Source: an uncultured Clostridia bacterium (GTDB lineage: Bacteria; Bacillota; Clostridia; Christensenellales; UBA1242). From it: 55,502 bases of DNA. Positions 24,309-32,573 of this stretch are shown here, piece after piece; within the stretch, counting starts at the first letter, position 1; the number at the start of each line of letters is the position of its first letter. The notes below the pieces were generated by a model. The model saw only the letters and a list, made by a program, of their open reading frames with translations. It ran no database searches and was not told the DNA's origin. The position numbers and the translations under genes are program-made. The stretch lies in contig CANRIT010000003.1 of NCBI GenBank assembly GCA_947630745.1, forward strand, positions 1-55,502, read 5' to 3'.

Positions 24309-26685
24309 GCAGACGGTGGAAGATGTAATGTCAACTTCCATGCTGCCATACAGCGAATATGTAATATTGGACCGCGCGCTGCCGCGTGTTGAAGACGGCT
24401 TAAAACCAGTGCAACGCCGCATTCTGTTTGATATGCTTGAATTGGGCGTAACCCCGGACAAACCTTTTAAAAAATCCGCGCGTATTGTGGGTGACACGCT
24501 TGGTAAATTCCACCCACACGGCGACAGTTCGGTTTATGGCGCAATGGTAAGGATGGCGCAAGACTTTGTTATGGGCGAGTGCTTGGTGGAAGGTCACGGC
24601 AACTTTGGTTCGGTTGACGGCGATAGCGAAGCGGCAATGCGTTACACTGAGGTGCGCTTAAGCCCAATTGCGCTTGAACTTATGAAAGATTTGGATAAGG
24701 ATACGGTTAGTTACAGCCTTAACTTTGACGACACGTTAAAAGAGCCAAACTATCTGCCGGGCAGATTTCCAAACCTGTTTGTAAACGGCGCGTCTGGCAT
24801 AGCAGTTGGTTTGGCAACCAACATTCCAACTCACAATTTGGGTGAGATGATAGACGGCACCATTGCATATATCGACAATCCAAACATCACGCTTGACGAA
24901 ATGCTTACCCACATAAAAGGTCCAGATTTTCCAACTGGTGCAATTGTTTGTGCGGGCGCGGACATGCGCGAAGCGTACGCAACTGGGCGCGGCAAGGTGG
25001 TTATGCGTGCCACTTTCCACACAGAAGACGAAAAAAATGGCAAAACCAACATAGTTATTGACGCCATTCCATATCAAGTTAACAAGGCAGAACTTTTAAA
25101 AAGCATAATCGACCTTAAAGAGAAGATGAAAGACGAGCTTGCCGACATTGCCGATGTTGCAGACGAAAGCGACAAGCAGGGCATGCGCGCGGTTATAACG
25201 CTTAAAAAGGATGCGGATGTTAACAATATCATCGCCATTTTGTTAAAACACACCGATTTGCAACTTAACTTTAACTATAACGTGGTGGCAATTGCGGATG
25301 GCAGCCCAAAACAACTTGGCTTGTTGGACTATTTAAAATATTATGTAAACTTCCAACTTGATGTGATAGTTCGCCGCACCAAGTTTGATTTGGAAAAGGC
25401 AAAAGCGCGCGCCCACATTGTTGAAGGGCTGTGCATTGCCATTCAAAACATTGATGAGGTTATAAAGATTATCAAAACCAGCAAGGGCCCAGCCGAAGCC
25501 AAAATTAGTTTGATGTCGCGCTTTAAGTTGACCGATGTTCAAACCCAAGCCATTTTGGATATGCGCCTAAGCCGCTTAACCAATTTGGAAACAGGCAAAC
25601 TTCAACAAGAACTTGCCGACCTTAAAAAACTTATTAATGAACTTACCGCAATTTTGGGCAGCAAATCAAAGCAATATGGGGTGATTAAAAAGGAACTAAC
25701 CGAATTAAAGAAAAATTACGCAACCCCACGCCGCACGCAAATTGTAAACGAATTGGAAAGTTATGACATTACTCCAATTGAAAAATTGTTGGATACTGAA
25801 TGTGCAGTGGCAGTTACCAACGATGGCTTGCGCTTAAAAACCCTTGACATAAAGCAAATTCAAAACGCCAGCCCAAAATACACATACGACAACATAAACG
25901 CACTTCATCGCACCATTGTGCATACTACCATGAACAGCAAAGTGGTGTTGTTTACAAATTTTGGCAATTTCTTTAAACTTAATGTGCGCGACATTCCAAA
26001 TGCCAAATTTATTCAAAAGGGCAATGCGCTTAGCCAGCTTGCGCACGCGGAAACCAAAGAGGTTATTGTCGCCATGTTTACCGAACAAGATATGATTGAC
26101 AATCATTCGCTTGTTATGTGCACGGCGGAAGGATATATTAAGCGCATCGAGACCAGCGAGTTTGAAAACCTTAAATCTGGCTCGCTCGCCATAAAATTGA
26201 AGGATTTTGACCGAGTTGTGTCCGTACAAATTGACGACAATCTGCCAAGCGTGCTTATGGTGTCAACCGATGGCATGGCGGTTAATTTTGATTACGAATC
26301 CGTTCCAGTAACCAAGCGCAACAGCGGTGGGGTGATTGGTATGAATTTAAACGACAAACAAAAGGTTATCTACGCCGGTCAAGTAAACACGCTTGATAGG
26401 GTGCTTGTGGTTACAACTGACGGCGCGGCTAAAAAATTCAGTCTTAACGAAATCCCTATTGGCGCGCGCAACCGCAAAGGGCTTAAAATTGTGTCGGGCA
26501 AAGAGACAATTGCAAAAGTCATCTCGCCAATTGTTATAGGCGAAGTTGTGGTGGCGGATAAAAACGACAAGGTGTATGCAATTGATGTAAACGACATTTC
26601 CATCGCGGGCAGAACAGATGCTTGCAAACCGCTTGTTAAAAAGACCAAACTTGCGGTAAAAGAAGTGGGCTTGTATTTAAATTAA
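24256..26685 (+). CDS. parC: Type IIA DNA topoisomerase subunit A (ParC-like)
   Basis: 809 aa. Winged-helix/DNA-gate: [29 protein letters not shown], catalytic Tyr in [25 protein letters not shown]. The C-terminal beta-pinwheel has repeats such as [11 protein letters not shown] and [21 protein letters not shown] canonical GyrA box (QRRGGKG-like) is not present, which supports ParC. Residue 95 is Gly, where quinolone-sensitive GyrA/ParC have Asp or Glu (GyrA 87/ParC 84). The start inside parE, after GAAGAGGTGG, keeps the Lys-rich N-terminus. Confidence 0.9.
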   Translation: MKKKKEKEAVVSTGTLFEQTVEDVMSTSMLPYSEYVILDRALPRVEDGLKPVQRRILFDMLELGVTPDKPFKKSARIVGDTLGKFHPHGDSSVYGAMVRMAQDFVMGECLVEGHGNFGSVDGDSEAAMRYTEVRLSPIALELMKDLDKDTVSYSLNFDDTLKEPNYLPGRFPNLFVNGASGIAVGLATNIPTHNLGEMIDGTIAYIDNPNITLDEMLTHIKGPDFPTGAIVCAGADMREAYATGRGKVVMRATFHTEDEKNGKTNIVIDAIPYQVNKAELLKSIIDLKEKMKDELADIADVADESDKQGMRAVITLKKDADVNNIIAILLKHTDLQLNFNYNVVAIADGSPKQLGLLDYLKYYVNFQLDVIVRRTKFDLEKAKARAHIVEGLCIAIQNIDEVIKIIKTSKGPAEAKISLMSRFKLTDVQTQAILDMRLSRLTNLETGKLQQELADLKKLINELTAILGSKSKQYGVIKKELTELKKNYATPRRTQIVNELESYDITPIEKLLDTECAVAVTNDGLRLKTLDIKQIQNASPKYTYDNINALHRTIVHTTMNSKVVLFTNFGNFFKLNVRDIPNAKFIQKGNALSQLAHAETKEVIVAMFTEQDMIDNHSLVMCTAEGYIKRIETSEFENLKSGSLAIKLKDFDRVVSVQIDDNLPSVLMVSTDGMAVNFDYESVPVTKRNSGGVIGMNLNDKQKVIYAGQVNTLDRVLVVTTDGAAKKFSLNEIPIGARNRKGLKIVSGKETIAKVISPIVIGEVVVADKNDKVYAIDVNDISIAGRTDACKPLVKKTKLAVKEVGLYLN

Positions 26686-26689
26686 CCAA

Positions 26690-26718
26690 TTGACAAAACA
26701 AGGTTAATGTGGTATAAT
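26690..26718 (+). promoter_or_regulatory. Promoter of the 126-aa gene
   Basis: TTGACA (26690-26695), 17-bp spacer, TATAAT (26713-26718), then AGGAGG before the ATG at 26742. Confidence 0.8.
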
Positions 26719-26741
26719 ATTTTTAGATTTTAGGAGGAATT

Positions 26742-27122
26742 ATGGGTAGTATTAGCATTAAAGTTAAAAAAGTTGATAAACCAAAACTAACCAAGCAACA
26801 AAAAATTCATGCTAGGGTGGAAGAATTAAAAACCGACATTTTAAAAGTTATTGAAGAAAGCGGAAAATCATATGCCACATACGATGAGCTTAATAAAAAG
26901 ATGGAAGCATTGTATGCAGATATGGACCTAACTGACCCAAACGCGTGGCAAGATTTTAATTCACTTAACGCCGCGGCAACTTCCTTGTTAAAATCTGCGG
27001 AAGAAAAAGAAAAGTTGCACGCATCTTTGGTTAAAAAACTTACAAAAATCATCAAGCGCAACAAAATCGAAGACAAAGCAGCAGCAGAAATTATAGATAG
27101 TTACAATCGGCAATTTAATTAG
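26742..27122 (+). CDS. Hypothetical coiled-coil protein
   Basis: 126 aa, basic and helical. A Lys-rich start (SIKVKKVDKPKLTKQQKIHA), then charged helices such as EELKTDILKVIEESGKSYAT and LLKSAEEKEKLHASLVKKL. No membrane segment or known motif. Strong promoter and ribosome binding site show a well-expressed gene. The M16-like gene follows after 27 bp and may share the transcript. Function unknown. Confidence 0.65.
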   Translation: MGSISIKVKKVDKPKLTKQQKIHARVEELKTDILKVIEESGKSYATYDELNKKMEALYADMDLTDPNAWQDFNSLNAAATSLLKSAEEKEKLHASLVKKLTKIIKRNKIEDKAAAEIIDSYNRQFN

Positions 27123-27149
27123 CGTATAATTAAAATTTTTAGGATAATT

Positions 27150-28397
27150 ATGATAACAAAAACCACGCTAGATTCAATTGACATCTATTCCGCGCCAAAC
27201 ACAATAAACAAGGCAAACTATTTTAACATAAATTTTGCGGGCGGAAGGTCAACTCAACAAGTAGAGCAGGTAGCACATTTGTGTGAACATATTTTGCTTG
27301 GATTTAGCACAAAACAAAATGGTATGGAACAGCCAAATGAATGGTTGGGGCAGTTTCACCAAGATGGTCGTGTCAAAGAAAAGCATGTTGAATTTACTTT
27401 TGAAGTGCTAAATATAGACCAATTAAAACAATGCCTTGATACTATTTCTAATAACATAAATAATATTTATATAACTTCTGAGCGTGTTGAAAATGAAAAA
27501 CAAATTATAGTGGAAGAACTTGTTCAACATAATACTTTAAGTAAACAAGAGTTTGAATTTTTTAAAAAATCACTTAAATCAATAACCGTTGACATGATAA
27601 AAGATTACATAAAGCGTAACTTTACACGGAATAATTTGTATGTTTATGTATTAAATTCAAATTTGGATGGCAAAGAAATTGAAAACGCCATTAAACAGTT
27701 TGCAGACACTCTTCCTAAAAAGACGGAAAAAACAAAAATATATGAGTATGAACATATTGAAGACCACATAAACAAAGCAAATGATATAAACGACAAAGTC
27801 AAAGCGGAAACATTAAATTATGTTTATAAATTGCCAACGCTAAAAGCAAAAGAAAAATTGTTATTGAAATTAACAAGTTTTTATGTGGGTAACCCAAAAT
27901 TGGGCATAAAAAAACTTTTAAGGTGCCAAAAACATTTAATTTATCGTTCATCAAATGATATCACATATGATGACGATGGCACAAATTTTATCACATCGGT
28001 AAGTTGCTCATCCAAAAACGCAAAAAAATGTAAGACTGAAATGCAAAATTGGTTTAAAAATCTAATGCAAAATGGCTTAACGCAAGAAGAATTTGATGCA
28101 GTAAAATTTAGCCTTCAATTTAATTTACGAACTCAACCAAAAGTTGTTGGCGCACACCACTTACGCACAATCTTTGACACATATCAGCAAACCCAACAGC
28201 AAGACATTGACGAAATTGTTTTAAGCAAGTTGAAGCCAGAAGCCAACGAATACAACCAAAAAAATTTGGGCGATAATACAAACTTTTTAAAACTTCTTCC
28301 AACAATTACACTTGAAGAAGTTAATGAGTTTATAAAAAAATACATAACTAATCAAAATATTTTAACTCAACCACAAATTAACACAATAAACAAATAA
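27150..28397 (+). CDS. M16-family zinc peptidase-like protein
   Basis: 415 aa, one M16 unit of two half-domains. The inverted zinc motif HxxEH is intact in VAHLCEHILLG (His43, Glu46, His47), and the downstream Glu ligand is expected in EKQIIVEELVQHN (about 121). The C-terminal half has the usual M16 spacing (LRTIFDTYQQ) but no second metal site. No signal peptide, so cytosolic like PqqL/YmxG-type proteins. A TATAAT at 27125 could add a local promoter; the ribosome binding site is weak (AGGAT). Substrate unknown. Confidence 0.78.
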   Translation: MITKTTLDSIDIYSAPNTINKANYFNINFAGGRSTQQVEQVAHLCEHILLGFSTKQNGMEQPNEWLGQFHQDGRVKEKHVEFTFEVLNIDQLKQCLDTISNNINNIYITSERVENEKQIIVEELVQHNTLSKQEFEFFKKSLKSITVDMIKDYIKRNFTRNNLYVYVLNSNLDGKEIENAIKQFADTLPKKTEKTKIYEYEHIEDHINKANDINDKVKAETLNYVYKLPTLKAKEKLLLKLTSFYVGNPKLGIKKLLRCQKHLIYRSSNDITYDDDGTNFITSVSCSSKNAKKCKTEMQNWFKNLMQNGLTQEEFDAVKFSLQFNLRTQPKVVGAHHLRTIFDTYQQTQQQDIDEIVLSKLKPEANEYNQKNLGDNTNFLKLLPTITLEEVNEFIKKYITNQNILTQPQINTINK

Positions 28398-28517
28398 ATT
28401 GCGGGTTTAGACGCGCAATTTTTTGTGGTTTTTGCAAATCAATGTTTGTTTTTTGCATTTGCAACTTAATTGGCAAAAAATCGGCAACTTTTTACAATTT
28501 TTAACATATGTTATGGT

Positions 28518-28868
28518 ATGGAGGCATCGTACCAAGAACTTAAAAACAAGCAGGTAATAAACACAGTTGATGGCAAAAATTTAGGCCATGTGTGTGATAT
28601 AGTTTTTGACGTGGTTACCGCTTGCGCATTGGGTTTTGTTGTGCCTGAGCCATCGCCGGGATTTTGGGGACTTTTTAAAGGGAATAAAAACATTTTTATC
28701 CCTTTTGAATGCGTTTGCAAAATTGGCGTTGATGTAATTTTGGTGGAACTTTATGTTGAAGATAAACCTCGCAATCCGCACCCACCTAAAAAGGGAGGCA
28801 AGGGTGGTGGAGTTATCCCACTAAATAACAATATGGGCGAAAACAATCCAAATTATTGGCGAAATTGA
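28518..28868 (+). CDS. PRC-barrel protein, YlmC/YmxH family (sporulation-associated)
   Basis: 116 aa from the ATG at 28518. ASYQELKNKQVINTVDGKNL, then GHVCDIVFDV and a KNIFIPFECVCKIGVDVILV strand pair is the YlmC/YmxH PRC-barrel pattern. The C-terminus has a short basic Gly/Asn tail (KKGGKGGGVIPLNNN). In Firmicutes this family accompanies late sporulation genes, which fits sigK and yqfCD here, but its exact role is unknown. No clear SD; the -10 is unclear. A 10-bp inverted repeat brackets start and stop codons. Confidence 0.75.
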   Translation: MEASYQELKNKQVINTVDGKNLGHVCDIVFDVVTACALGFVVPEPSPGFWGLFKGNKNIFIPFECVCKIGVDVILVELYVEDKPRNPHPPKKGGKGGGVIPLNNNMGENNPNYWRN

Positions 28869-28900
28869 TGCCTCCAAATTGTACCTCCTTTTACACAAAA

Positions 28901-28927
28901 GATGCAAGACTTTTCTTGCATTTTTTG
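28901..28927 (+). terminator. Terminator after the PRC-barrel gene
   Basis: Stem ATGCAAG/CTTGCAT (28902-28921) followed by TTTTTTG. Confidence 0.8.
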
Positions 28928-28950
28928 TTTTAAATATATAAAGTAGACAA

Positions 28951-29035
28951 AAAATAGCCAAGGCAAAAATTTCCTAATAAATGTTTATTTTAGATTAAAA
29001 AATAGCCAAGGTAAAAATTTTATATTAAATGTTTT
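28951..29035. repeat. Two direct repeats, 48-bp period, in an AT-rich gap
   Basis: The segment AAAATAGCCAAGG(C/T)AAAAAT, followed a few bases later by TAAATGTTT, occurs at about 28951-28984 and again 48 bp further. There are only two units and no gene in the ~300-bp gap between the PRC-barrel gene and nrdR. Meaning unknown; too few and too irregular for CRISPR. Confidence 0.5.
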
Positions 29036-29152
29036 TTTATAATAAATTTTATTTAAAAAATTTCAATAAAGTAAGCACTTTTGATTTTTTATAATTAAAT
29101 TAACAAACTATTTAATCGCAAAAATTTTAAAGGATAGTAGGTGGTTTAAAAT

Positions 29153-29174
29153 AAAAAAAAGTGCCTAGGCACTT
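29153..29174 (-). terminator. Terminator of nrdR
   Basis: Palindrome AAGTGCCTAGGCACTT (29159-29174) with eight T residues downstream on the minus strand. It overlaps the nrdR stop codon. Confidence 0.8.
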
Positions 29175-29607
29175 ATCTGTTTATAAATCTGCGAATGTCG
29201 TCAAATGTGTCGCAATCGGTGTGTTGGGTGTAGTAAACAAGGCAAGCCATGGTGCTAACTTCAACCAAAACTTCAAGCGCAATTTTAACAATGTCTTTGG
29301 TGGTGATTTCCTGCTTATTCAAACCCAAAAGTTTGGCTTCAATTTTGTTTGCCAAATCTTCAACTGGTTGGCTTATGTTTTGGCAATAGCCCGCGTAGGC
29401 GATGCTTTCCTTCAACTTTTCAATTTTAAAAGGTTCGCGCTCATTATTAACATTTGTAACCACCATTGGGCTGGATTCCACCGTTTCATAAGTGGTAAAA
29501 CGCTTGCCGCAACTTAAACATTCCCTACGGCGGCGGATTGAACTATCTTTTAAATAACGGCTGTCAACAACCTTACTTTCGGTGTTACCACAAAAAATAC
29601 ATTTCAT
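29173..29607 (-). CDS. nrdR: NrdR, repressor of ribonucleotide reductase genes
   Basis: 144 aa. The zinc ribbon MKCIFCGNTESKVVDSR and RRRECLSCGKRFTTYE holds two CxxC pairs, followed by an ATP-cone (MVVTNVNNEREPFKIEKLKE onward) that senses ATP/dATP. Family role: binds NrdR boxes upstream of nrd operons when dATP is high. AAGGAG precedes the ATG. No nrd gene or NrdR box pair was seen in this window. In many clostridia it neighbours ylmC/ymxH-type genes, as here. Confidence 0.97.
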   Translation of the reverse strand: MKCIFCGNTESKVVDSRYLKDSSIRRRRECLSCGKRFTTYETVESSPMVVTNVNNEREPFKIEKLKESIAYAGYCQNISQPVEDLANKIEAKLLGLNKQEITTKDIVKIALEVLVEVSTMACLVYYTQHTDCDTFDDIRRFINR

Positions 29608-29778
29608 TGTAATTCTCCTTAAACTACAACATTTTGTGTTTGTTTAAAAGCAAAACACAACAAGTTGGATATCTATTACACCTTTATTATCCCACAATCG
29701 ACAAAAAAATACAAATGATTTTATCCATTTTTGCAAAAAATTTAAAAATATTTTTGTGCGGTTATTTTGTTTAAATAT

Positions 29779-29807
29779 TTGACAAAAAATAATGCATAAT
29801 CTATAAT
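29779..29807 (+). promoter_or_regulatory. Promoter giving a predicted leaderless mRNA (PAP2 gene)
   Basis: TTGACA (29779-29784), 17-bp spacer, TATAAT (29802-29807), six bases, ATG at 29814. The clearest example in the window. Confidence 0.85.
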
Positions 29808-29813
29808 TTTACT

Positions 29814-30461
29814 ATGAAGTTGAAAGTAAAGGATATTTTTGCATTTTTAACCGCCGCCGCGTGTTTGGTGGGCTTTGTTGTGTTTGCTGTTTTGGTTGTC
29901 AAGGGGCATAATTTTAAACTTGACGGCGTTTTAGATAACATAATTTCCACTCGCACAAGCGCGGGCAACAAATTTTTTAAAATCATTACCCATTTTGGTA
30001 GTATTTACACTATGGTTATAATTGCTTTGATTTTGATTGCCATACCCGCAAGCAGAAGGGTGGGGATAATGTCCGCATGCAATTTGGCTTTTGTGGGGCT
30101 TATTAATGTATTTATAAAACTTATCTTTAAACGCCCACGCCCAGATGTCGCGCTTAGATTGGTGGAAGAAACGGGGTATAGTTTTCCGTCCGCCCACGCC
30201 ATGATTGCGCTTGCTTTTTACGGGCTGTTTATCTATTTGGCGGCTAAATATTTAATAGGCAATTTTTCAAAAATAGTGATTGGCTTATATTTCGCCTTTA
30301 TAATTTTAATCACTGGTTACAGCCGCAACTACCTTGCCGTGCATTATCCAACTGACATCATAGCGGGCTTTTTACTTGGCGCATTTTTGCTGATAGTGTT
30401 TATTTATCTGTATAATTTCCTTTCCCCAAAAGTTGTGGCAAAATTAAAGAAAAATAAATAA
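29814..30461 (+). CDS. PAP2-family membrane phosphatase
   Basis: 215 aa with about five or six membrane helices. The three phosphatase motifs are present: KxxxxxxRP (IKLIFKRPRPD), PSxH (YSFPSAHAMIAL) and SRxxxxxHxxxD (GYSRNYLAVHYPTDIIAG). Family role: dephosphorylates lipid phosphates such as undecaprenyl pyrophosphate or phosphatidylglycerophosphate at the membrane. Its precise substrate is not readable from sequence. No SD; leaderless candidate. Confidence 0.92.
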   Translation: MKLKVKDIFAFLTAAACLVGFVVFAVLVVKGHNFKLDGVLDNIISTRTSAGNKFFKIITHFGSIYTMVIIALILIAIPASRRVGIMSACNLAFVGLINVFIKLIFKRPRPDVALRLVEETGYSFPSAHAMIALAFYGLFIYLAAKYLIGNFSKIVIGLYFAFIILITGYSRNYLAVHYPTDIIAGFLLGAFLLIVFIYLYNFLSPKVVAKLKKNK

Positions 30462-30473
30462 GGTTTAATAAAA

Positions 30474-30512
30474 AAGCGGGTGGGTTAAATACCAACTCCC
30501 GCATGTTTTTGA
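30474..30512 (+). terminator. Probable terminator after the PAP2 gene
   Basis: GCGGG (30476-30480) pairs with CCCGC (30498-30502); the inner stem is imperfect. ATGTTTTTG follows. Confidence 0.5.
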
Positions 30513-30550
30513 TACTCCAAAATGTCGTCAAAAACAAAATGCAAAAAATT

Positions 30551-30583
30551 AATATTTTATCTTAATAAAGTTAATATTTTAAA
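30551..30583. repeat. 33-bp direct repeat, left copy
   Basis: A perfect 33-bp AT-rich repeat starting AATATTTTATCTTAATAAAG and ending TAATATTTTAAA, identical to 32475-32507. It overlaps the last codons and stop of the HExxH gene. The two copies enclose the two-gene module. Confidence 0.9.
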
Positions 30584-32127
30584 CTATGTTTATTTTCCAT
30601 ACTTTCGTAAAGGGATTTAAGCCGTTCAAGTGCCACGACAATGGATTTTTCAGGTGTGTCGCTCGGTGTTTTGTGTGTAATAACTAGCCCCTCCCAATAT
30701 TCAATTACATTAGCAACATCAAATATATCCATGCTAATCGTTTTGCCGGCCAGAATTTCAAACGCATCAGAAAGGTCTTTATAGTTACCTAGCCCAATTT
30801 CATCAACAATTGGTTTTATTGAATCCCCATAAAACACGTCAAGCAGTGAGCCATATTTTTTAGTAAAATATTCAGAAATTTCCGCAATGCACAAATAAGG
30901 GTCGTCTCTGTCTCTGCGCACTCCAATTTGTACATCATCATTATACATGGCGGAGTCAATCAATAATGCAAATTTTTGTGTAACTGCCTCATTAATATAT
31001 CTGCCATATCGGGTGAACTGTTCATTAAAGTCCAATCCAACACTGCTTATCACTTTGTTATTTTGAACTTTGTGGCGGGTGGATGCAACATGTTGCAACT
31101 CATGGATAACGGTCAAGTTGTCGCAATTCTGCGGAAGTACGCATATAGTCGAGTCATCAGTAGGTGCTTCCATAACAAAAGCAAGACTATTTGTGATTCC
31201 CGTGCAAAATTCGGATAATTCAACAACCATCTCTTTAATAAAGCCCCTTTGTTTAGATGCGCCTGTGGTTTGCAGGTGAGATTTTATTTGTTCAATTTGC
31301 GCCATGACATTCGACGCATATTTGGCTGTTGATTTAGAAAGAACATCGCCTAAATCATATAAAAATGGGGTTACATCACTATAAAAGCCAATCAAGTCAT
31401 ATTTATTTGCCAGTTCGTCAAAATTAAGTTGGGTTGGCTCGTTAAACATTTCATTAAAGGCGACGGCAATGTCATTTTTGTCATCTTTGCTTAACAGTTG
31501 TGGATTAGTCAAAATAAATTTGTTCAATTCGTATTTATATTTGTGAGCAATACTAGATGAATTAATACCAAGGCAGCGCGCACAAAAGTTGGCAATCAAA
31601 CGACTAGAATTGCCGCGCAAATTCGTGCATTTAACAAGTTCATCAGATATGCATTGCGCCATCACAACATAAGGTGCAAGTTCCTTTTTTATATCTTCAA
31701 CGTGCTGTTCAAAATATGGGGAAATTATAAACTCTTCGTAAGTTTTATATATAAACCTATAAATTTTACGATCATAAAAATGTCGTAGAATATTCTCATA
31801 TTTTTCTGCTAAGCCGGATTTGGGAGCAAAATAAAAACGATAAATTTCGTGCCATTCTTTGTTTTTATCAGAAAATTCAAATTTAAACTTTTTCTTTAAA
31901 AGTTTAATTATCGATGCTATAAAAACTTCATAAAACTTGTTGTAATCAATGTTGCAGTTGCCCACAAAAACATAGATTGCATTGTTAAGTTTTTCCGCGT
32001 ATTTTTCTCGTACTTTTTCGCCATGAATTTTTGCAAAATAATCTACAACTTTTGGCAACTTTTCTTCAAACCCTTCGCTAATATTAGGCTTGTTTTTGTC
32101 AACTTCACCCAAAAAGAATTTTACCAT
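30571..32127 (-). CDS. Putative cytosolic zinc metallopeptidase (HExxH), unknown family
   Basis: 518 aa without signal peptide or membrane helix. The zinc-binding motif VIHELQHVAST (about 341) is followed ~38 residues later by YINEAVTQ, a gluzincin-like spacing for a third Glu ligand. The N-terminal ~300 residues are helical and unrecognised. A strong AAGGAG precedes the ATG. The upstream 106-aa gene overlaps it by 7 nt, so the two are co-translated. Both sit between perfect 33-bp direct repeats, which suggests an acquired cassette. Substrate unknown; effector, toxin or regulatory protease are all possible. Confidence 0.65.
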   Translation of the reverse strand: MVKFFLGEVDKNKPNISEGFEEKLPKVVDYFAKIHGEKVREKYAEKLNNAIYVFVGNCNIDYNKFYEVFIASIIKLLKKKFKFEFSDKNKEWHEIYRFYFAPKSGLAEKYENILRHFYDRKIYRFIYKTYEEFIISPYFEQHVEDIKKELAPYVVMAQCISDELVKCTNLRGNSSRLIANFCARCLGINSSSIAHKYKYELNKFILTNPQLLSKDDKNDIAVAFNEMFNEPTQLNFDELANKYDLIGFYSDVTPFLYDLGDVLSKSTAKYASNVMAQIEQIKSHLQTTGASKQRGFIKEMVVELSEFCTGITNSLAFVMEAPTDDSTICVLPQNCDNLTVIHELQHVASTRHKVQNNKVISSVGLDFNEQFTRYGRYINEAVTQKFALLIDSAMYNDDVQIGVRRDRDDPYLCIAEISEYFTKKYGSLLDVFYGDSIKPIVDEIGLGNYKDLSDAFEILAGKTISMDIFDVANVIEYWEGLVITHKTPSDTPEKSIVVALERLKSLYESMENKHSLKY

Positions 32128-32441
32128 AATTGATACTCCTTTAACAGTTCTATAAACATATTAAAGTTTAAAGGAAATTTGTTTTTTCCGTCATAAAAAT
32201 ATTTTTTGCCGTCTTTAAAGATATGCACATAATAGCCGACACCGTCAATTGTGTTTTTATCCACCATATCGCGTTCCCAAAACGAAACAATACCCGCAAG
32301 CTTGCTGTAAAAAGCATGTGTGTCCATTTTATATGGTTTACCATTTAGTTTTGCAGCATTGTTTGCATAGTCAATTTTAAGTTCAAACGCCTTTTGCAAA
32401 CTATTTACACCCAAAACAACCTTAATATCTTCTTTAATCAT
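32121..32441 (-). CDS. Small protein upstream of the HExxH gene, unknown function
   Basis: 106 aa, soluble, starting MIKEDIKVVLGVNSLQKAFE and ending FIELLKEYQLW. The middle (GVGYYVHIFKDGKKYFYDGK) looks like a small beta-sheet. Its 3' end overlaps the metallopeptidase start by 7 nt and it comes first in the operon, so it may be a partner, immunity or specificity protein (inference). It has a leaderless-type start. Not recognised as any family. Confidence 0.6.
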   Translation of the reverse strand: MIKEDIKVVLGVNSLQKAFELKIDYANNAAKLNGKPYKMDTHAFYSKLAGIVSFWERDMVDKNTIDGVGYYVHIFKDGKKYFYDGKNKFPLNFNMFIELLKEYQLW

Positions 32442-32447
32442 ATTTAA

Positions 32448-32476
32448 ATTATATCACAAAACCCACAAAAAGTCAA
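32448..32476 (-). promoter_or_regulatory. Promoter giving a predicted leaderless mRNA (HExxH module)
   Basis: Minus strand: TTGACT (32476-32471), 17-bp spacer, TATAAT (32453-32448), six bases, ATG at 32441. The -35 overlaps the first two bases of the right 33-bp repeat. Confidence 0.8.
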
Positions 32477-32507
32477 TATTTTATCTTAATAAAGTTAATA
32501 TTTTAAA
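32475..32507. repeat. 33-bp direct repeat, right copy
   Basis: Identical over 33 bp to 30551-30583, 1,924 bp apart. Beyond it both copies continue into ATGTTTATT after a 5-nt difference. Confidence 0.9.
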
Positions 32508-32524
32508 TTAAACAATGTTTATTG

Positions 32525-32553
32525 TTGCAAAAAAAATTTTTTTATGTTAATAT
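32525..32553 (+). promoter_or_regulatory. Promoter of the ABC-F gene
   Basis: TTGCAA (32525-32530), 17-bp spacer, TAATAT (32548-32553), then AGGAG before the ATG at 32574. Confidence 0.6.
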
Positions 32554-32573
32554 AGGATAGTTTAGGAGAAAAA

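Noticed and set aside
28951..29035. CRISPR-like repeats
   Set aside because: Only two imperfect units with an AT-rich spacer, no cas gene in the window.
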